DNA of 64,000 bases, from the NCBI GenBank assembly GCA_001644045.1, contig LUUF01000103.1:43205-107204 (forward strand), in the 5' to 3' direction. Numbering within the stretch: the stretch's first letter is position 1; the number at the start of each line of letters is the position of its first letter. This stretch comes from Methylomonas methanica (lineage in GTDB: Bacteria; Pseudomonadota; Gammaproteobacteria; Methylococcales; Methylomonadaceae). This document shows, piece by piece, positions 55,029 through 64,000 of this stretch. A program made the translations under genes and the position numbers. The notes beneath the pieces are model-generated. The model had not been told where the DNA came from. It did not search any database and saw only the letters and a list, made by a program, of their open reading frames with translations.

Positions 55029-56540
55029 TTATTCCGGTTTAAAGTCAAACGTAAAAACTCTAAATTTCTCATTAAAAAGTGCCTTGTCTTGCGGAACGGG
55101 GAGAGGTGACGCTTTTCTCACTGCGTTTTCCGCCGACCGGTCAAAAATCGGATCGCCACTGCTGCTTATTACTACAGCGTCCATCACATCGCCACTAGCC
55201 AGCAATTTTACCTGAATTGTGCATTTCAAGCCTTGCGTCGCGTTGATGGGCCGCGTCCAGGCGCCTTCCACTTTGCGCGCTATCATCTGCTTGGCTGAGT
55301 CTACGGCTTGCTTATCCGATGCAGCTTTTGCCGCAGCCGCAGCAGCGGCTTCCGCAGCTTGCCGTTCTTTTTCCGCTTTTTCGGCCGCCGCTATCGCTGC
55401 TTGGCGTTCCTGTTCGGCCTTGGCTTTTGCCGCAGCTTCCGCCGCGAGACGCTCTTTCTCGGCCTTCTCAGCCTTTTCCGCAGCCAGTTTGGCCTGACGT
55501 TCTTTTTCAGCCTTGGCTTTGGCTTCCGCTTCGGCCGCCATCCGTTCTTTTTCGGCTTTTTCCGCCGCTATTTTGGCTTGACGCTCTTTGTCCGCTTTCT
55601 CGGCGGCTAGTTGTTTGTCTTTTTCCGCTTTGGCTCTGGCCTCGGCTTCGGCGGCTTGCTTGGCTTTTTCGGCGTTAAGCACGGCCTGCTTTTCCTTCTC
55701 TGCCTTGGCTTTTTCGTCAGCTAACTGCCTTTCCTTTTCCGCCTTTGACTTGGCTTCCGCTTGCTTTGCTTGTTCCTGACGCTTGGCTTCTTCGCTCTTT
55801 TGCTCCTGCAGTTTCTTTTGCTGTTCCAGGGCTTTTTGTTCCTGTAACTTCTTTTGTTGCTCCAGCGCTTTTTGTTCCTGTAACTTCTTTTCCTGCTCCA
55901 GCTTTTTGATTTCGGCTTCCTGCTGTTTCTCGCGCGCTTCCTCCGCCAACTTTTGCTCTTTCAACTTGGCTTCGCGCTCCGTTTCCTGCTGCTTTTGTTT
56001 TTCCAGCTGTTTTTGTTTCTCGGCTTCCTTTTGCTTTTCCGCTACTTCCTTCTGTTGTTCCAACTCGGCTTGTTTCTGTTTTTCCGAAGCTTCCTTGGCT
56101 TTTTTCTGCTCCAGAGCTTGCCGTTCCTTGGCCTCCTCTAACTTTTTTTCTTCTTCCTTGCGCTTGGTTGCAAGCTGTTCCTGCAATTTCTTTTCTTCTA
56201 ATGCTTCTTGCTTGCGCTTTTCAGCTGCTTCCTGGATTTTTTGTTCTTCAAGCACGCGTTGTTTTTTTGCTTGCTGCAACAACTGCTCTTCGGTTTTTCT
56301 GGCGTTTTCCAGTTGCTCTTGATGCTGTTGTTCGGCTTGCTGCTTGTTCGCTTCGTTCTGCTTTAAGCGCTCGGCTTCCGCATCGATTTCCGCACCATCC
56401 AAGACAGTCGCTTCAATGATGTCCGCCGGCGGCGACATTTGCGCGTCGTCAGTCTCGGTCAGAAAACTAAAACTGAACAACAATACAATCAGAATATGTA
56501 GCGCTACCGCCTGCGCAAGCGAGGGTTTAAAACTTTTCAT
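55029..56540 (-). CDS. tolA: Tol-Pal system protein TolA
   Basis: A 503-residue inner-membrane protein: transmembrane helix at ~10-27 (AVALHILIVLLFSFSFL), an unusually long charged helical domain (~55-400) rich in Lys, Glu, Gln and Ala, and a C-terminal TolA globular domain (GLKCTIQVKLLASGDVMDAVV) near 435-503. The helix contains direct repeats, EQQKKLQEQKAL-type units around residues 213-247 and AEKAEKER-type units around 325-390, encoded by near-identical DNA. The domain spans the periplasm to reach TolB and Pal. E. coli TolA has 421 residues, so this one is longer. Confidence 0.95.
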   Translation of the reverse strand: MKSFKPSLAQAVALHILIVLLFSFSFLTETDDAQMSPPADIIEATVLDGAEIDAEAERLKQNEANKQQAEQQHQEQLENARKTEEQLLQQAKKQRVLEEQKIQEAAEKRKQEALEEKKLQEQLATKRKEEEKKLEEAKERQALEQKKAKEASEKQKQAELEQQKEVAEKQKEAEKQKQLEKQKQQETEREAKLKEQKLAEEAREKQQEAEIKKLEQEKKLQEQKALEQQKKLQEQKALEQQKKLQEQKSEEAKRQEQAKQAEAKSKAEKERQLADEKAKAEKEKQAVLNAEKAKQAAEAEARAKAEKDKQLAAEKADKERQAKIAAEKAEKERMAAEAEAKAKAEKERQAKLAAEKAEKAEKERLAAEAAAKAKAEQERQAAIAAAEKAEKERQAAEAAAAAAAKAASDKQAVDSAKQMIARKVEGAWTRPINATQGLKCTIQVKLLASGDVMDAVVISSSGDPIFDRSAENAVRKASPLPVPQDKALFNEKFRVFTFDFKPE

Positions 56541-56548
56541 GGCTGTGT

Positions 56549-57007
56549 TTATTTGCTGTCTGGCGGCGGTGCGGTCATCAAACCAACTTTGGGGGCGCCA
56601 GTTTTCTTCAGTTCCACCATCACCTTGACGATACTGCCGTAATCCACTTCGTGATCGCCACGCACGTAGAGCTGGGCTTTAGGATTATTTCTGAATACCG
56701 CCGCGACTCTAGTTTTAACGGTATCGACATCGACCGGCGTATCGGCTTCTTCATCGCCGTTGCCAATGTCGACATATAAACTGCCGTCTTTCTTGATCGA
56801 TACGATCACCGGCACCTGATCCTGCAAATCGACAGACTCGGCCTCGGCTTGTGGCAACTCGACATCGACGCCGGTTTGTACCAGCGGCGCGGTAATCATG
56901 AATATCATCAACAACACGAAGGTAACGTCGATATAAGGAACGACGTTGATTTCGGCCATGACCCCGCGTTTTTTACGCGATCTGCGATTGCTGCCGCCTA
57001 CATTCAT
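56549..57007 (-). CDS. tolR: Tol-Pal system protein TolR
   Basis: A 152-residue ExbD/TolR protein. One transmembrane helix holds the essential Asp in NVVPYIDVTFVLLMIFMIT, which takes part in proton-driven energisation with TolQ; a periplasmic domain follows. The ATG overlaps the tolQ stop by 4 bases. Confidence 0.96.
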   Translation of the reverse strand: MNVGGSNRRSRKKRGVMAEINVVPYIDVTFVLLMIFMITAPLVQTGVDVELPQAEAESVDLQDQVPVIVSIKKDGSLYVDIGNGDEEADTPVDVDTVKTRVAAVFRNNPKAQLYVRGDHEVDYGSIVKVMVELKKTGAPKVGLMTAPPPDSK

Positions 57008-57681
57008 TTGCTGTGCGCCTGTCTTTGCAGTAATACCACGAACTCGTCGACGAATAATTCGTAACGGCCGGCCAAGCGATCCAAGCGGGTAGAGAAGCGG
57101 TTATAGGCGATAACAGCCGGAATAGCCGCGAATAAACCGATCGCAGTAGCGATCAAGGCTTCGGAAATACCGGGTGCCACATTCGCCAATGTAGCATTTT
57201 TAATTTCGCCCAAGGCGCGGAACGAGTTCATGATCCCCCACACCGTACCGAACAAGCCGATATACGGACTGGTGGAACCGACTGTCGCCAAAAACGGCAA
57301 GGTCTCATCGAGCCTATCCAACTCGCGGGACAATTCGATACGCATTGCCCTCTGCGCGCTTTCTACCTGTACCGACGGTTCGACATCGCCCTTCTGGCGC
57401 ATCCGCGCGAATTCGCGGTAACCAGCCAGGAAGATTTTTTCTATGCCTTCCGGTTCGAAACGGTCGCTGGACATTTTTTTGTACAGTTCAGCCAGACCGA
57501 CGCCAGACCAAAACTCCTCTTCGAAATCGTCGGTGATGGCTATGGCTTGCTTCAACTCTTTACGCTTGAAAAAGATGAAGGTCCACGACGCAACAGATGC
57601 CGACAACAGAATGAACATAACAAACTGCACGACGATACTGGCTTCTTTGACCAGCGTCAGGATGGATAAATCGGTATTCAT
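57004..57681 (-). CDS. tolQ: Tol-Pal system protein TolQ
   Basis: A 225-residue three-helix ExbB/TolQ-type proton channel subunit. Helix 1 is ASIVVQFVMFILLSASVASWTFIF; the conserved LATVGSTSPYIGLFGTVWGIMNSF and GISEALIATAIGLFAAIPAVIAYN form helices 2 and 3. Its start shares one base with the ybgC stop (TAATG). Confidence 0.97.
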   Translation of the reverse strand: MNTDLSILTLVKEASIVVQFVMFILLSASVASWTFIFFKRKELKQAIAITDDFEEEFWSGVGLAELYKKMSSDRFEPEGIEKIFLAGYREFARMRQKGDVEPSVQVESAQRAMRIELSRELDRLDETLPFLATVGSTSPYIGLFGTVWGIMNSFRALGEIKNATLANVAPGISEALIATAIGLFAAIPAVIAYNRFSTRLDRLAGRYELFVDEFVVLLQRQAHSK

Positions 57682-58076
57682 TAGCTTAAATGTTCCAAAA
57701 TAGCAGAGGGAATAAGTTTGGGCTTCATGCTTTGCGCATCAAGACAGGCAATTCGAATTTCAGCAGTGCATAACACGTCCTGTTGCCGGGTAATCGATTG
57801 CTCAAAGGTAAAATTAGTTTTTTTATGTTCAATGACTTTTGCGCTAACGTCCAACAGCTCGTTGAAGCGGGCGGGTTTTAAATAGTCGACTTTCACCGAA
57901 CGGACCACAAAAATCAGGTTTTGTTCAGCTAACAGATTATCCTGTTCGAAACCTAGGCTACGCAGCATTTCGGTTCGGGCGCGTTCAAAAAACTTCAAAT
58001 AATTGGCGTAAAACACCACGCCGCCCGCATCCGTGTCTTCGTAATATACCCGCACCGGCCAGCTGAATTCTTTCAT
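57681..58076 (-). CDS. ybgC: Tol-Pal associated acyl-CoA thioesterase YbgC
   Basis: A 131-residue hotdog-fold thioesterase. The active-site segment [24 protein letters not shown] (Asp in EDTDAGG, Tyr/His-type pocket) is diagnostic of the 4-hydroxybenzoyl-CoA thioesterase/YbgC group. It overlaps ruvB by 4 bases upstream and tolQ by 1 base downstream, so the ruv and tol modules are transcriptionally continuous here. Confidence 0.95.
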   Translation of the reverse strand: MKEFSWPVRVYYEDTDAGGVVFYANYLKFFERARTEMLRSLGFEQDNLLAEQNLIFVVRSVKVDYLKPARFNELLDVSAKVIEHKKTNFTFEQSITRQQDVLCTAEIRIACLDAQSMKPKLIPSAILEHLS

Positions 58077-59131
58077 TCGTCTCTTAACGAATTATTAATT
58101 GTCAAAATGTCATCGCTGCCGAGCTGCTGTTTGGGCGCTGGCAAGCCAAAATGGCTGTATGCCTTGTGAGTCACTACTCGCCCCCTGGGCGTGCGCATGA
58201 TGAAACCTTGTTGCAATAAATAAGGCTCCAAAACGTCTTCAACGGTACCGCGTTCCTCGCTGATGACCGCAGCCAGCGTGTCCAGCCCAACCGGGCCGCC
58301 TTGAAAATGCTCTATCATGGCTATCAATAATTTCCGGTCCAGCATATCGAAGCCTTGCTGGTCGATTTTCAACATATCCAAGGCTTGCTTGGCAATCTCG
58401 CGAGTCACGGTACCGTTGCCTTTGACTTCGGCAAAATCCCGCACTCTGCGCAACAGTCGGTTGGCAATCCTTGGCGTGCCGCGCGAACGGCAGGCGATCT
58501 CGTCGGCCCCGCCACTGTCCATCCCAATATCCAACATTTTCGCCGAGCGACTGACAATGCTGGCCAGTTCATCGACGGTGTAAAATTCAAGGCGTTGGAC
58601 AATACCGAAACGGTCGCGTAAAGGCGATGTCAACAAACCGGCTCGGGTCGTGGCGCCTATCAGCGTAAACGGCGGCAAATCCAGCTTGATCGAGCGGGCT
58701 GCCGGGCCTTCGCCTATTATAATATCAATTTGGTAGTCTTCCATAGCCGGATACAGCACCTCTTCCACCGCCGGGCTGAGTCTATGGATTTCGTCAATAA
58801 ACAATACATCGTGCGCTTGCAGATTGGTCAGCAAAGCCGCCAAATCGCCGGCTTTATCCAGCACCGGGCCAGAGGTTTGGCGAATATTGACATTCATCTC
58901 CGCAGCCACGATGTTGGCCAACGTGGTTTTCCCCAAGCCGGGCGGGCCGAAGATCAAGACATGATCCAAAGCTTCAGAGCGCGTCACCGCCGCCTGGATA
59001 AAAATTTCCATTTGCTCGCGGAGTTCTTTTTGCCCAACATAGTCTTTCAGACGCTTAGGCCGGATAGCCCGATCCACACGCTCTTCGTCATTATTGCCCT
59101 GCGCCGTCACCAAGCGGTCGCTTTCGATCAT
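58073..59131 (-). CDS. ruvB: Holliday junction branch migration helicase RuvB
   Basis: A 352-residue AAA+ motor. Walker [12 protein letters not shown], Walker [12 protein letters not shown], sensor [18 protein letters not shown] and the C-terminal winged helix ([18 protein letters not shown]) are all intact. It drives branch migration with RuvA. It overlaps ruvA by 4 bases. Confidence 0.98.
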   Translation of the reverse strand: MIESDRLVTAQGNNDEERVDRAIRPKRLKDYVGQKELREQMEIFIQAAVTRSEALDHVLIFGPPGLGKTTLANIVAAEMNVNIRQTSGPVLDKAGDLAALLTNLQAHDVLFIDEIHRLSPAVEEVLYPAMEDYQIDIIIGEGPAARSIKLDLPPFTLIGATTRAGLLTSPLRDRFGIVQRLEFYTVDELASIVSRSAKMLDIGMDSGGADEIACRSRGTPRIANRLLRRVRDFAEVKGNGTVTREIAKQALDMLKIDQQGFDMLDRKLLIAMIEHFQGGPVGLDTLAAVISEERGTVEDVLEPYLLQQGFIMRTPRGRVVTHKAYSHFGLPAPKQQLGSDDILTINNSLRDE

Positions 59132-59730
59132 TTAATCGCACCGCGTAGCGCCAGGCGAATAATGTCCTCGCAGCTTTTATCTTCCGTAGCAATCGATTGC
59201 ACCATCCGCGCCGCGTCCGGTGGCTTATAACCCAGGGCACACAGCGCGCTGATAGCTTCTTGCTTGGGACTGGCCGCCGAACCGGGAAGCGAACTCGACC
59301 GATCAATAGATGCCGATAGCTTGTTCAATTCCGGCAAGCGGCCGCGCATTTCGATAATCAAGCGCTCGGCCGTCTTTTGGCCGACGCCCGGCAAGCGTAC
59401 CAAACCTTTTACATCGTTATCATGCACGCAACGATAGAATTCTTCGGTGCTTTGCCCGGACAATATCGTCAACGCCAGCTTCGGACCGACCCCGTTGACC
59501 TTGATCAAGGTTCTGAATAGCATGCGTTCGTTTTCGGTGGCAAAGCCGAATAAGATATGAGCATCTTCCCGTACCACCAGATGGGTATGCAACTTGACTT
59601 CCTCGCCCAGCGCCGGCAGGTCGTAAAAGGTATTCATCGGCGCTTCCACTTCATAGCCGACGCCCTGTACATCCAGCAATAATTGCGGCGGCGCTTTGTG
59701 AATCAATTTTCCGCGTAAAAAACCGATCAC
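59128..59730 (-). CDS. ruvA: Holliday junction DNA helicase subunit RuvA
   Basis: A 200-residue RuvA: an OB-fold domain ([20 protein letters not shown]), the helix-hairpin-helix pair with [13 protein letters not shown] and [16 protein letters not shown], and a C-terminal RuvB-binding three-helix domain ([19 protein letters not shown]). It overlaps ruvC by 4 bases. Confidence 0.98.
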   Translation of the reverse strand: MIGFLRGKLIHKAPPQLLLDVQGVGYEVEAPMNTFYDLPALGEEVKLHTHLVVREDAHILFGFATENERMLFRTLIKVNGVGPKLALTILSGQSTEEFYRCVHDNDVKGLVRLPGVGQKTAERLIIEMRGRLPELNKLSASIDRSSSLPGSAASPKQEAISALCALGYKPPDAARMVQSIATEDKSCEDIIRLALRGAIK

Positions 59731-60224
59731 GAACTTACCTTCTGTAAGCGCATGGCGGTTTCCTGATAGTGGCTATGGCATAAGCCAATAGCTAACGCAT
59801 CGCTAGCGTCGATCTGCATGTCGCCTTGAATACTCAACAAAATTTTCACCATATGCTGAACTTGCAGCTTATCGGCATTACCTTTGCCCACCAAGGCCTG
59901 TTTCACTTGCCGCGCAGCGTACTCGAACACAGGCAAATCTCGATTCAGTGTGGCGCAAATAGCGGCGCCGCGTGCCTGGCCCAGCTTCAAGGCCGAATCG
60001 GCATTTTTATGCATAAACACTTGCTCGATGGCCATTTGCTCGGGACGGTACAACTCAATCACCTGGCTAACGCCATCGAAAATCTGTTTCAAGCGCTCGG
60101 GAAATTCATCGGACTTAATACGAATGCAGCCACTCGCTACGTAGCGAATACCGCGCGGCGTCGACTCCACCACGCCGTATCCGGTGATGCGCGAGCCGGG
60201 ATCTATACCTAAAATTCTGGTCAA
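59727..60224 (-). CDS. ruvC: Crossover junction endodeoxyribonuclease RuvC
   Basis: A 165-residue resolvase with the RNase-H-like fold. Acidic metal ligands occur in [23 protein letters not shown] and [12 protein letters not shown]. It cleaves Holliday junctions within the RuvABC complex. The start is TTG at 60224, with only a weak ribosome binding site. It follows yebC by 33 bases. Confidence 0.96.
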   Translation of the reverse strand: MTRILGIDPGSRITGYGVVESTPRGIRYVASGCIRIKSDEFPERLKQIFDGVSQVIELYRPEQMAIEQVFMHKNADSALKLGQARGAAICATLNRDLPVFEYAARQVKQALVGKGNADKLQVQHMVKILLSIQGDMQIDASDALAIGLCHSHYQETAMRLQKVSS

Positions 60225-60257
60225 CAGTGTATTGGTACGAGTAATTTAATAGTGTGA

Positions 60258-61007
60258 TTAGGCATCGAGCGCAGTCATGATATCGTCGCTGATGTCGGCA
60301 TTGGAGTAAACATCCTGCACATCGTCCAGATCCTCCAACCGGTCGATCAGCTTCAGCATTTTTTCGGCGGATTCGCTATCCAACTCAGTTTTGACGTCGG
60401 CGTGCATGGTCACTTCGGCATTTTCCGGCTCGAAGCCGGCAGCAACCATCGCTTCCTTGACGGCCATATAGTCCTCCGGCGTGGTAAATACATCGATAGA
60501 ACCATCATTGGTAACCACATCCTCGGCGCCCGCTTCCATGGCGGCTTCCATCAGCGCGTCTTCATCGAATGCGTTGGAGTAGCTGATGATACCAACTTTG
60601 CGAAACATATAAGCCACAGAGCCATCTGTACCCAAATTGCCGCCAGCCTTGGAAAACGCATGCCTGACATCCGCGACGGTACGATTGCGATTATCAGTCA
60701 AGCAATTAACCATCACCGCCGTGCCGCCAGGACCGTAACCTTCGTAACGCACTTCTTCGTAGACCACGCCATCGACCGCGCCTATGGCCTTTTTGATGGT
60801 GTTGTCGATGGTATCGCGCTTCATGTTAGCACCGAGCGCTTTATCGATGGCGGTACGCAAACTCGGATTATTGGAGGGATCACCGCCACCCGATCCTTTT
60901 GCCGCCACGGTAATCTCGCGAATCAGTTTGGTAAAAATCTTGCCGCGTTTTGCGTCCTGCGCGCCTTTACGATGCTTGATGTTAGCCCACTTACTATGCC
61001 CTGCCAT
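60258..61007 (-). CDS. yebC: YebC/PmpR family protein
   Basis: A 249-residue YebC. The N terminus [20 protein letters not shown] and the Gly-rich [19 protein letters not shown] are diagnostic. Long thought a DNA-binding regulator, this family has also been tied to relief of ribosome stalling at polyproline; both are family knowledge. It heads the ruvCAB array, the common gammaproteobacterial order. Confidence 0.96.
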   Translation of the reverse strand: MAGHSKWANIKHRKGAQDAKRGKIFTKLIREITVAAKGSGGGDPSNNPSLRTAIDKALGANMKRDTIDNTIKKAIGAVDGVVYEEVRYEGYGPGGTAVMVNCLTDNRNRTVADVRHAFSKAGGNLGTDGSVAYMFRKVGIISYSNAFDEDALMEAAMEAGAEDVVTNDGSIDVFTTPEDYMAVKEAMVAAGFEPENAEVTMHADVKTELDSESAEKMLKLIDRLEDLDDVQDVYSNADISDDIMTALDA

Positions 61008-61075
61008 TCTATCTCTCTGAATCTTCTAAAAATTTGGGAATTTTACCATCGTCCCGCCGGCTTATCGACCCTTGC

Positions 61076-61717
61076 TTATAGCACTAGCGGCAATATCGCC
61101 GCCAGCGAAGCATCGACGACGTAGCTATCCGCCTGTTCTTCCACCAAGGGTCTGCGGACTACACCGCCGAAACCGATCATATACGCACCGGCCAATTTAG
61201 CTTCCAGATCGGTCTTGCCATCGCCTATCATCACCAAGGAAGAATGATGCATCCTCAGCCGCCGGCAAATCCGCGCCTTGCCGCCGCTGACGGCCAAGGG
61301 CGAATGCCGGGCAAAATCATGATAATTACCGTCTTCGTCGAACAGCACATCCACCGCATGCACATACTCTTCCGGTATCCCCAGCTGCTCCGCCAAAGGT
61401 AGTATCGCCTGCCGCAAGCCGCCGCTGATGATGTGAATTAACTTGTTATTAGCCTGCAAGGTTTTGATCGTTTCACTGACACCTTCGACCATTTCGGCAA
61501 TATATAATTTGGCTAACCAGTCTATCGCTGCTTTGTCGGGCTTGATCAAATCCAGTCGGTTCGCGTAGACATCCTCCAAAGCGAGTTCACCGTTCATAGC
61601 CGCATCGGTTAAAGCCGCAACCTGTTCGAATAAACCGTTACGCCTGGCTAATTCATCGATACCTTCGACCCGGCTCAGCGTGCTGTCGCAGTCGAAACAA
61701 ATAACCTCAAAACTCAT
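61076..61717 (-). CDS. serB: HAD-IB phosphoserine phosphatase-like enzyme
   Basis: About 213 residues from the ATG at 61717. The HAD catalytic motif is FDCDSTLSRVEGIDELA (nucleophile Asp in DCDST); motif II is HIISGGLRQAI and motif III is MIGDGKTDLEAK. The substrate pocket Glu (VEG) fits phosphoserine. Its ATG overlaps the serA stop (ATGA), placing two serine-pathway steps together. Shorter than E. coli SerB because the N-terminal ACT-like region is missing. Confidence 0.88.
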   Translation of the reverse strand: MSFEVICFDCDSTLSRVEGIDELARRNGLFEQVAALTDAAMNGELALEDVYANRLDLIKPDKAAIDWLAKLYIAEMVEGVSETIKTLQANNKLIHIISGGLRQAILPLAEQLGIPEEYVHAVDVLFDEDGNYHDFARHSPLAVSGGKARICRRLRMHHSSLVMIGDGKTDLEAKLAGAYMIGFGGVVRRPLVEEQADSYVVDASLAAILPLVL

Positions 61718-63297
61718 AACGCAATTTGCCTCGCCGTATGCACCGCCGGTACGTCGCAAACTGATTTCAACACCTGATCGTTTAAGGGATTGGAAACGCT
61801 GATGACCATCATCGCGAGTTGCTGCTCGTCTGCGATGCTGACTTGCATGCGGGTAATATTGATATTGGCGACACCCAGGATCGAGCTGATCGCGGCGATC
61901 ACGCCCGGTTTATCATCGTGGCGAGTAATCAATAGCGCGCCTTCCGGCACTACTTCAATTTCGAAATGATTGATGCTGACCAAGCGCGGATGCTGATTTC
62001 CCAACAACGTACCCGCCAGGGATACCGATTTATCGGCGCAGTGCCCGGTAATTTTGATTAGGGATTGATAGCCTTCCGATTCCTCGGTCTGCGACTCAAT
62101 CAGCGCAATCCCCTGGCGTTTGGCGATATTCTCGACATTAACGCGGTTAACCGGCGTGGAAAGTTGTCCGCCCAGCAAACCGACCATTGCTTCAGCGGAA
62201 ATCGGCCGAATTTTCACTTCTGCAGCCTTACCGAATACCGCCACTTCCAACCTCTGAATGGGCTGATCGATCAGGCCAACCAGAACCTTGCCGAGAATAT
62301 TGGCCAAGTTCATAAATGGCTGAGCCTTAGTCAGCTCTTCTGCAGACAACCTAGGCAGATTCAGAGCATTTACGGCTTCACCGGTTTGCAAATATTTAAC
62401 CGCCTGACGGGCGATCTCGACACTGACAGCCACTTGCGCTTCTTTGGTCGATGCGCCCAAATGCGGGGTAAATACCACATTGTCCAGCGTAAGTAGCGGC
62501 GAATCCTTGGGAGGCTCTTGCTCATACACATCCAGCGCCGCGCCGGCGATCCGACCTTCTTTCAAGGCAGCGTATAATGCCGATTCGTCAACCAAGCCGC
62601 CGCGCGCGCAATTGATCAAGCGCGCAGATTTTTTCATCATCGCCAATTGTTCTCGGCCTATGATGTTTTTGGTTTTTTCCAGCAAGGGGCAATGCAGAGT
62701 CAAATAGTCGGCTTGTTTAACCAGGGTCTCCAAGTCGACCATTTCCGCGCCATGTATGGCAAAAACATCCGGCGCTACAAACGGATCATAAGCGATCACG
62801 CGCATTCCCAAACCGTTGCCTCTTTGAGCAACTATCCGGCCGATGGTACCAAAACCCAGTACTGCCAAAGTTTTATGAGCAATTTCAGCACCCATCAACT
62901 TGGAGCGCTCCCACTTGCCTTCTCTAACCGATTGATTGGCAAACGGTAGGTTACGACTCAAGGAAAACATATGTGCAATTGCGAGTTCCGCCGTCGTGGT
63001 GGCATTAGCGTCAGGCGTATTCATCACGATGACACCCTGCTCGGTCGCGGCGTTTAAGTCGACGTTATCGACCCCTATGCCGGCGCGCCCGACTACTTTC
63101 AGACGAGTCGCGGCTTTTAAAACCTTAGCCGTCACCTGAGTATCGCTGCGAATCAATAACGCATCGTATTCCGGAATAATTTCGCATAACGCGTCTTCAT
63201 TTAAGCCGGTTTGGATGTGTATCTGTATACCTTCCTGGGCATTTAAGAAATTAATGCCATCTTCCGCAAGCTTGTCTGAAATTAGTATCTTTTTCAT
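61714..63297 (-). CDS. serA: D-3-phosphoglycerate dehydrogenase, long form
   Basis: About 527 residues from the ATG at 63297 (MKKILISDKLAEDG; another ATG two codons earlier at 63303). It has the NAD-binding VLGFGTIGRIVAQRGNGLG, catalytic Arg (LINCARGGLVDE), Glu and His (VVFTPHLGAST). An intervening ASB-type domain (~315-450) and a C-terminal ACT domain (EGALLITRHDDKPGVIAAISS) follow. This is the long, serine-feedback type. First step of serine synthesis, which also matters for C1 metabolism in methylotrophs. Translationally coupled to serB. Confidence 0.95.
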   Translation of the reverse strand: MKKILISDKLAEDGINFLNAQEGIQIHIQTGLNEDALCEIIPEYDALLIRSDTQVTAKVLKAATRLKVVGRAGIGVDNVDLNAATEQGVIVMNTPDANATTTAELAIAHMFSLSRNLPFANQSVREGKWERSKLMGAEIAHKTLAVLGFGTIGRIVAQRGNGLGMRVIAYDPFVAPDVFAIHGAEMVDLETLVKQADYLTLHCPLLEKTKNIIGREQLAMMKKSARLINCARGGLVDESALYAALKEGRIAGAALDVYEQEPPKDSPLLTLDNVVFTPHLGASTKEAQVAVSVEIARQAVKYLQTGEAVNALNLPRLSAEELTKAQPFMNLANILGKVLVGLIDQPIQRLEVAVFGKAAEVKIRPISAEAMVGLLGGQLSTPVNRVNVENIAKRQGIALIESQTEESEGYQSLIKITGHCADKSVSLAGTLLGNQHPRLVSINHFEIEVVPEGALLITRHDDKPGVIAAISSILGVANINITRMQVSIADEQQLAMMVISVSNPLNDQVLKSVCDVPAVHTARQIAL

Positions 63298-63340
63298 CGC
63301 CATGACTGGATTATTGGATAAAGCCGGCATTCTAGCAGCT

Positions 63341-63350
63341 TTGCTATAAT
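63341..63350 (+). promoter_or_regulatory. Extended -10 promoter of the TlpA-like gene
   Basis: TTGCTATAAT includes an extended -10 (TGC-TATAAT, hexamer 63345-63350) with no good -35, giving a start near 63357 and a ~38-base leader before the ATG at 63395. Confidence 0.55.
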
Positions 63351-63394
63351 CGCCGTAATGCGCGTTCCCAACAAACAACCGAAGTCTATTACTT

Positions 63395-63883
63395 ATGAGA
63401 ATAAAATCGGCGCTTGGCGTCCTATCGGTTATCTGTTTACTTGGCGCAGTCGCCTGGTGGCTGACTTATACAAAAAGCTTCGCCCCACATGCCGTTTTTA
63501 CAACATTAAAAGGCGAACGACTGACAATTGCCGAACTGAAAGGCAAGCCGGTTTTGATAACGTTTTGGGCGACCGACTGCCCTAGCTGTATCGAAGAAAT
63601 TCCGGATCTGATCGCGTTGCATCAGCAGTTTAATGAAAAAGGCCTGCAAATCATCGCGGTGGCAATGCCTTACGATCCGCCTAGCCGTGTACAGGCCTTG
63701 GCCAAAGAAAGACAGTTACCCTATGCAGTTGCGCTGGATATAGACAGCAGTCTTGTGCGTGCTTTTAGTGACGTGCAATTGACCCCAACGACGTTTTTAA
63801 TAGATAGGCAAGGCGTGATCATCATGCACAAAGTCGGCGCCTTCGATTTATTGTCTTTGAAAGCGCTTCTGGCTCAACTGTAG
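63395..63883 (+). CDS. TlpA/ResA-like membrane-anchored thioredoxin
   Basis: A 162-residue redoxin. One N-terminal helix (GVLSVICLLGAVAWWLTY) anchors a periplasmic thioredoxin fold with the active site CPSC in TFWATDCPSCIEEIPDLI and a cis-proline region LTPTTFLIDRQG. Such proteins reduce periplasmic disulfides, often during cytochrome c or copper-site assembly. Substrate here unknown. Divergent from serA. Confidence 0.87.
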   Translation: MRIKSALGVLSVICLLGAVAWWLTYTKSFAPHAVFTTLKGERLTIAELKGKPVLITFWATDCPSCIEEIPDLIALHQQFNEKGLQIIAVAMPYDPPSRVQALAKERQLPYAVALDIDSSLVRAFSDVQLTPTTFLIDRQGVIIMHKVGAFDLLSLKALLAQL

Positions 63884-64000
63884 AAAAGCTGCATTGCATT
63901 TCGACATCAAAAGCCGCTTCCGGCAACAGCAAACCGATTTATTGTTACTGCGCTCAAACTTAAACATTTTGCGAACGGCAATATTCAATCAAAAAAAAAG

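Noticed and set aside
55783..56322. Cys/Ser/Phe-rich open frame opposite tolA
   Set aside because: It is the complement of Lys/Glu/Gln repeat codons (CTT, TTC, TTG), not a real gene.
1..64000. CRISPR arrays, insertion sequences, prophage genes, attachment sites, rRNA
   Set aside because: No regularly spaced repeats, transposase or integrase signatures, or conserved rRNA stretches were seen on reading both strands.

Overview
The window looks like chromosome of a gammaproteobacterial methylotroph, most probably a type I methanotroph close to Methylomonas. The reasons are a lanthanide-type methanol dehydrogenase gene (xoxF, with the Asp-Tyr-Asp motif) followed by xoxJ, a VPLPA-CTERM surface protein, a complete glycogen cluster with a GH57 enzyme, a SulP/carbonic anhydrase pair, and the gammaproteobacterial orders miaB-ybeZ-ybeY-corC and yebC-ruvCAB-ybgC-tolQRAB-pal-cpoB-queE-queC. 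The genus is an inference. I saw no insertion sequence, phage, CRISPR array, rRNA or tRNA.

Layout. 1-7.1 kb is accessory: a CSLREA-type surface protein cut by the window edge, a HupE/UreJ-like protein with an overlapping membrane-anchor gene, an unrecognised three-gene operon built around a membrane-tethered ClpB-D2-like AAA+ ATPase, and a Tat-exported amidohydrolase gene broken by an in-frame amber codon. 7.1-14.1 kb holds an rRNA-methyltransferase-like gene, a Lon-like protease, and an azoR-pirin-ygiD group divergent from a LysR regulator whose ribosome binding site lies inside a perfect palindrome. 14.2-18.6 kb holds the VPLPA-CTERM gene and a porin / SulP / beta-carbonic anhydrase set that suggests bicarbonate handling. 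18.7-28.5 kb is mixed housekeeping: an SDR, a KTSC protein, an inositol-phosphatase-like enzyme, a small-molecule kinase, threonine aldolase, the ydbH-ynbE-ydbL envelope operon, a 637-bp gap with several stem-loops and a likely small RNA, a lipoprotein with Hsp33, and MsrA.

28.6-31.6 kb is the xoxF-xoxJ methanol oxidation locus, separated internally by a strong terminator. 31.6-39.9 kb is storage metabolism: malQ, GH57 and glgC on one strand, glgB and glgA on the other. It is followed by a small secretin-domain protein overlapping glgA. 40.8-45.7 kb pairs a periplasmic polyamine-binding-type protein with an abutting PAS/GAF/GGDEF/EAL protein, which suggests a ligand-responsive c-di-GMP module.

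45.7-63.9 kb is mostly conserved housekeeping (ribosome maturation, tRNA modification, preQ0 synthesis, Tol-Pal, RuvABC, YebC, serine synthesis, a TlpA-like thioredoxin). Embedded in it at 49.4-50.8 kb is a two-gene unit: a diiron metallo-beta-lactamase-fold protein resembling oxygen-binding ODP proteins, plus a small soluble protein with two segments that look like chemoreceptor signalling tips. Together with the membrane ClpB-like operon, this pair is the best candidate here for an undescribed system.
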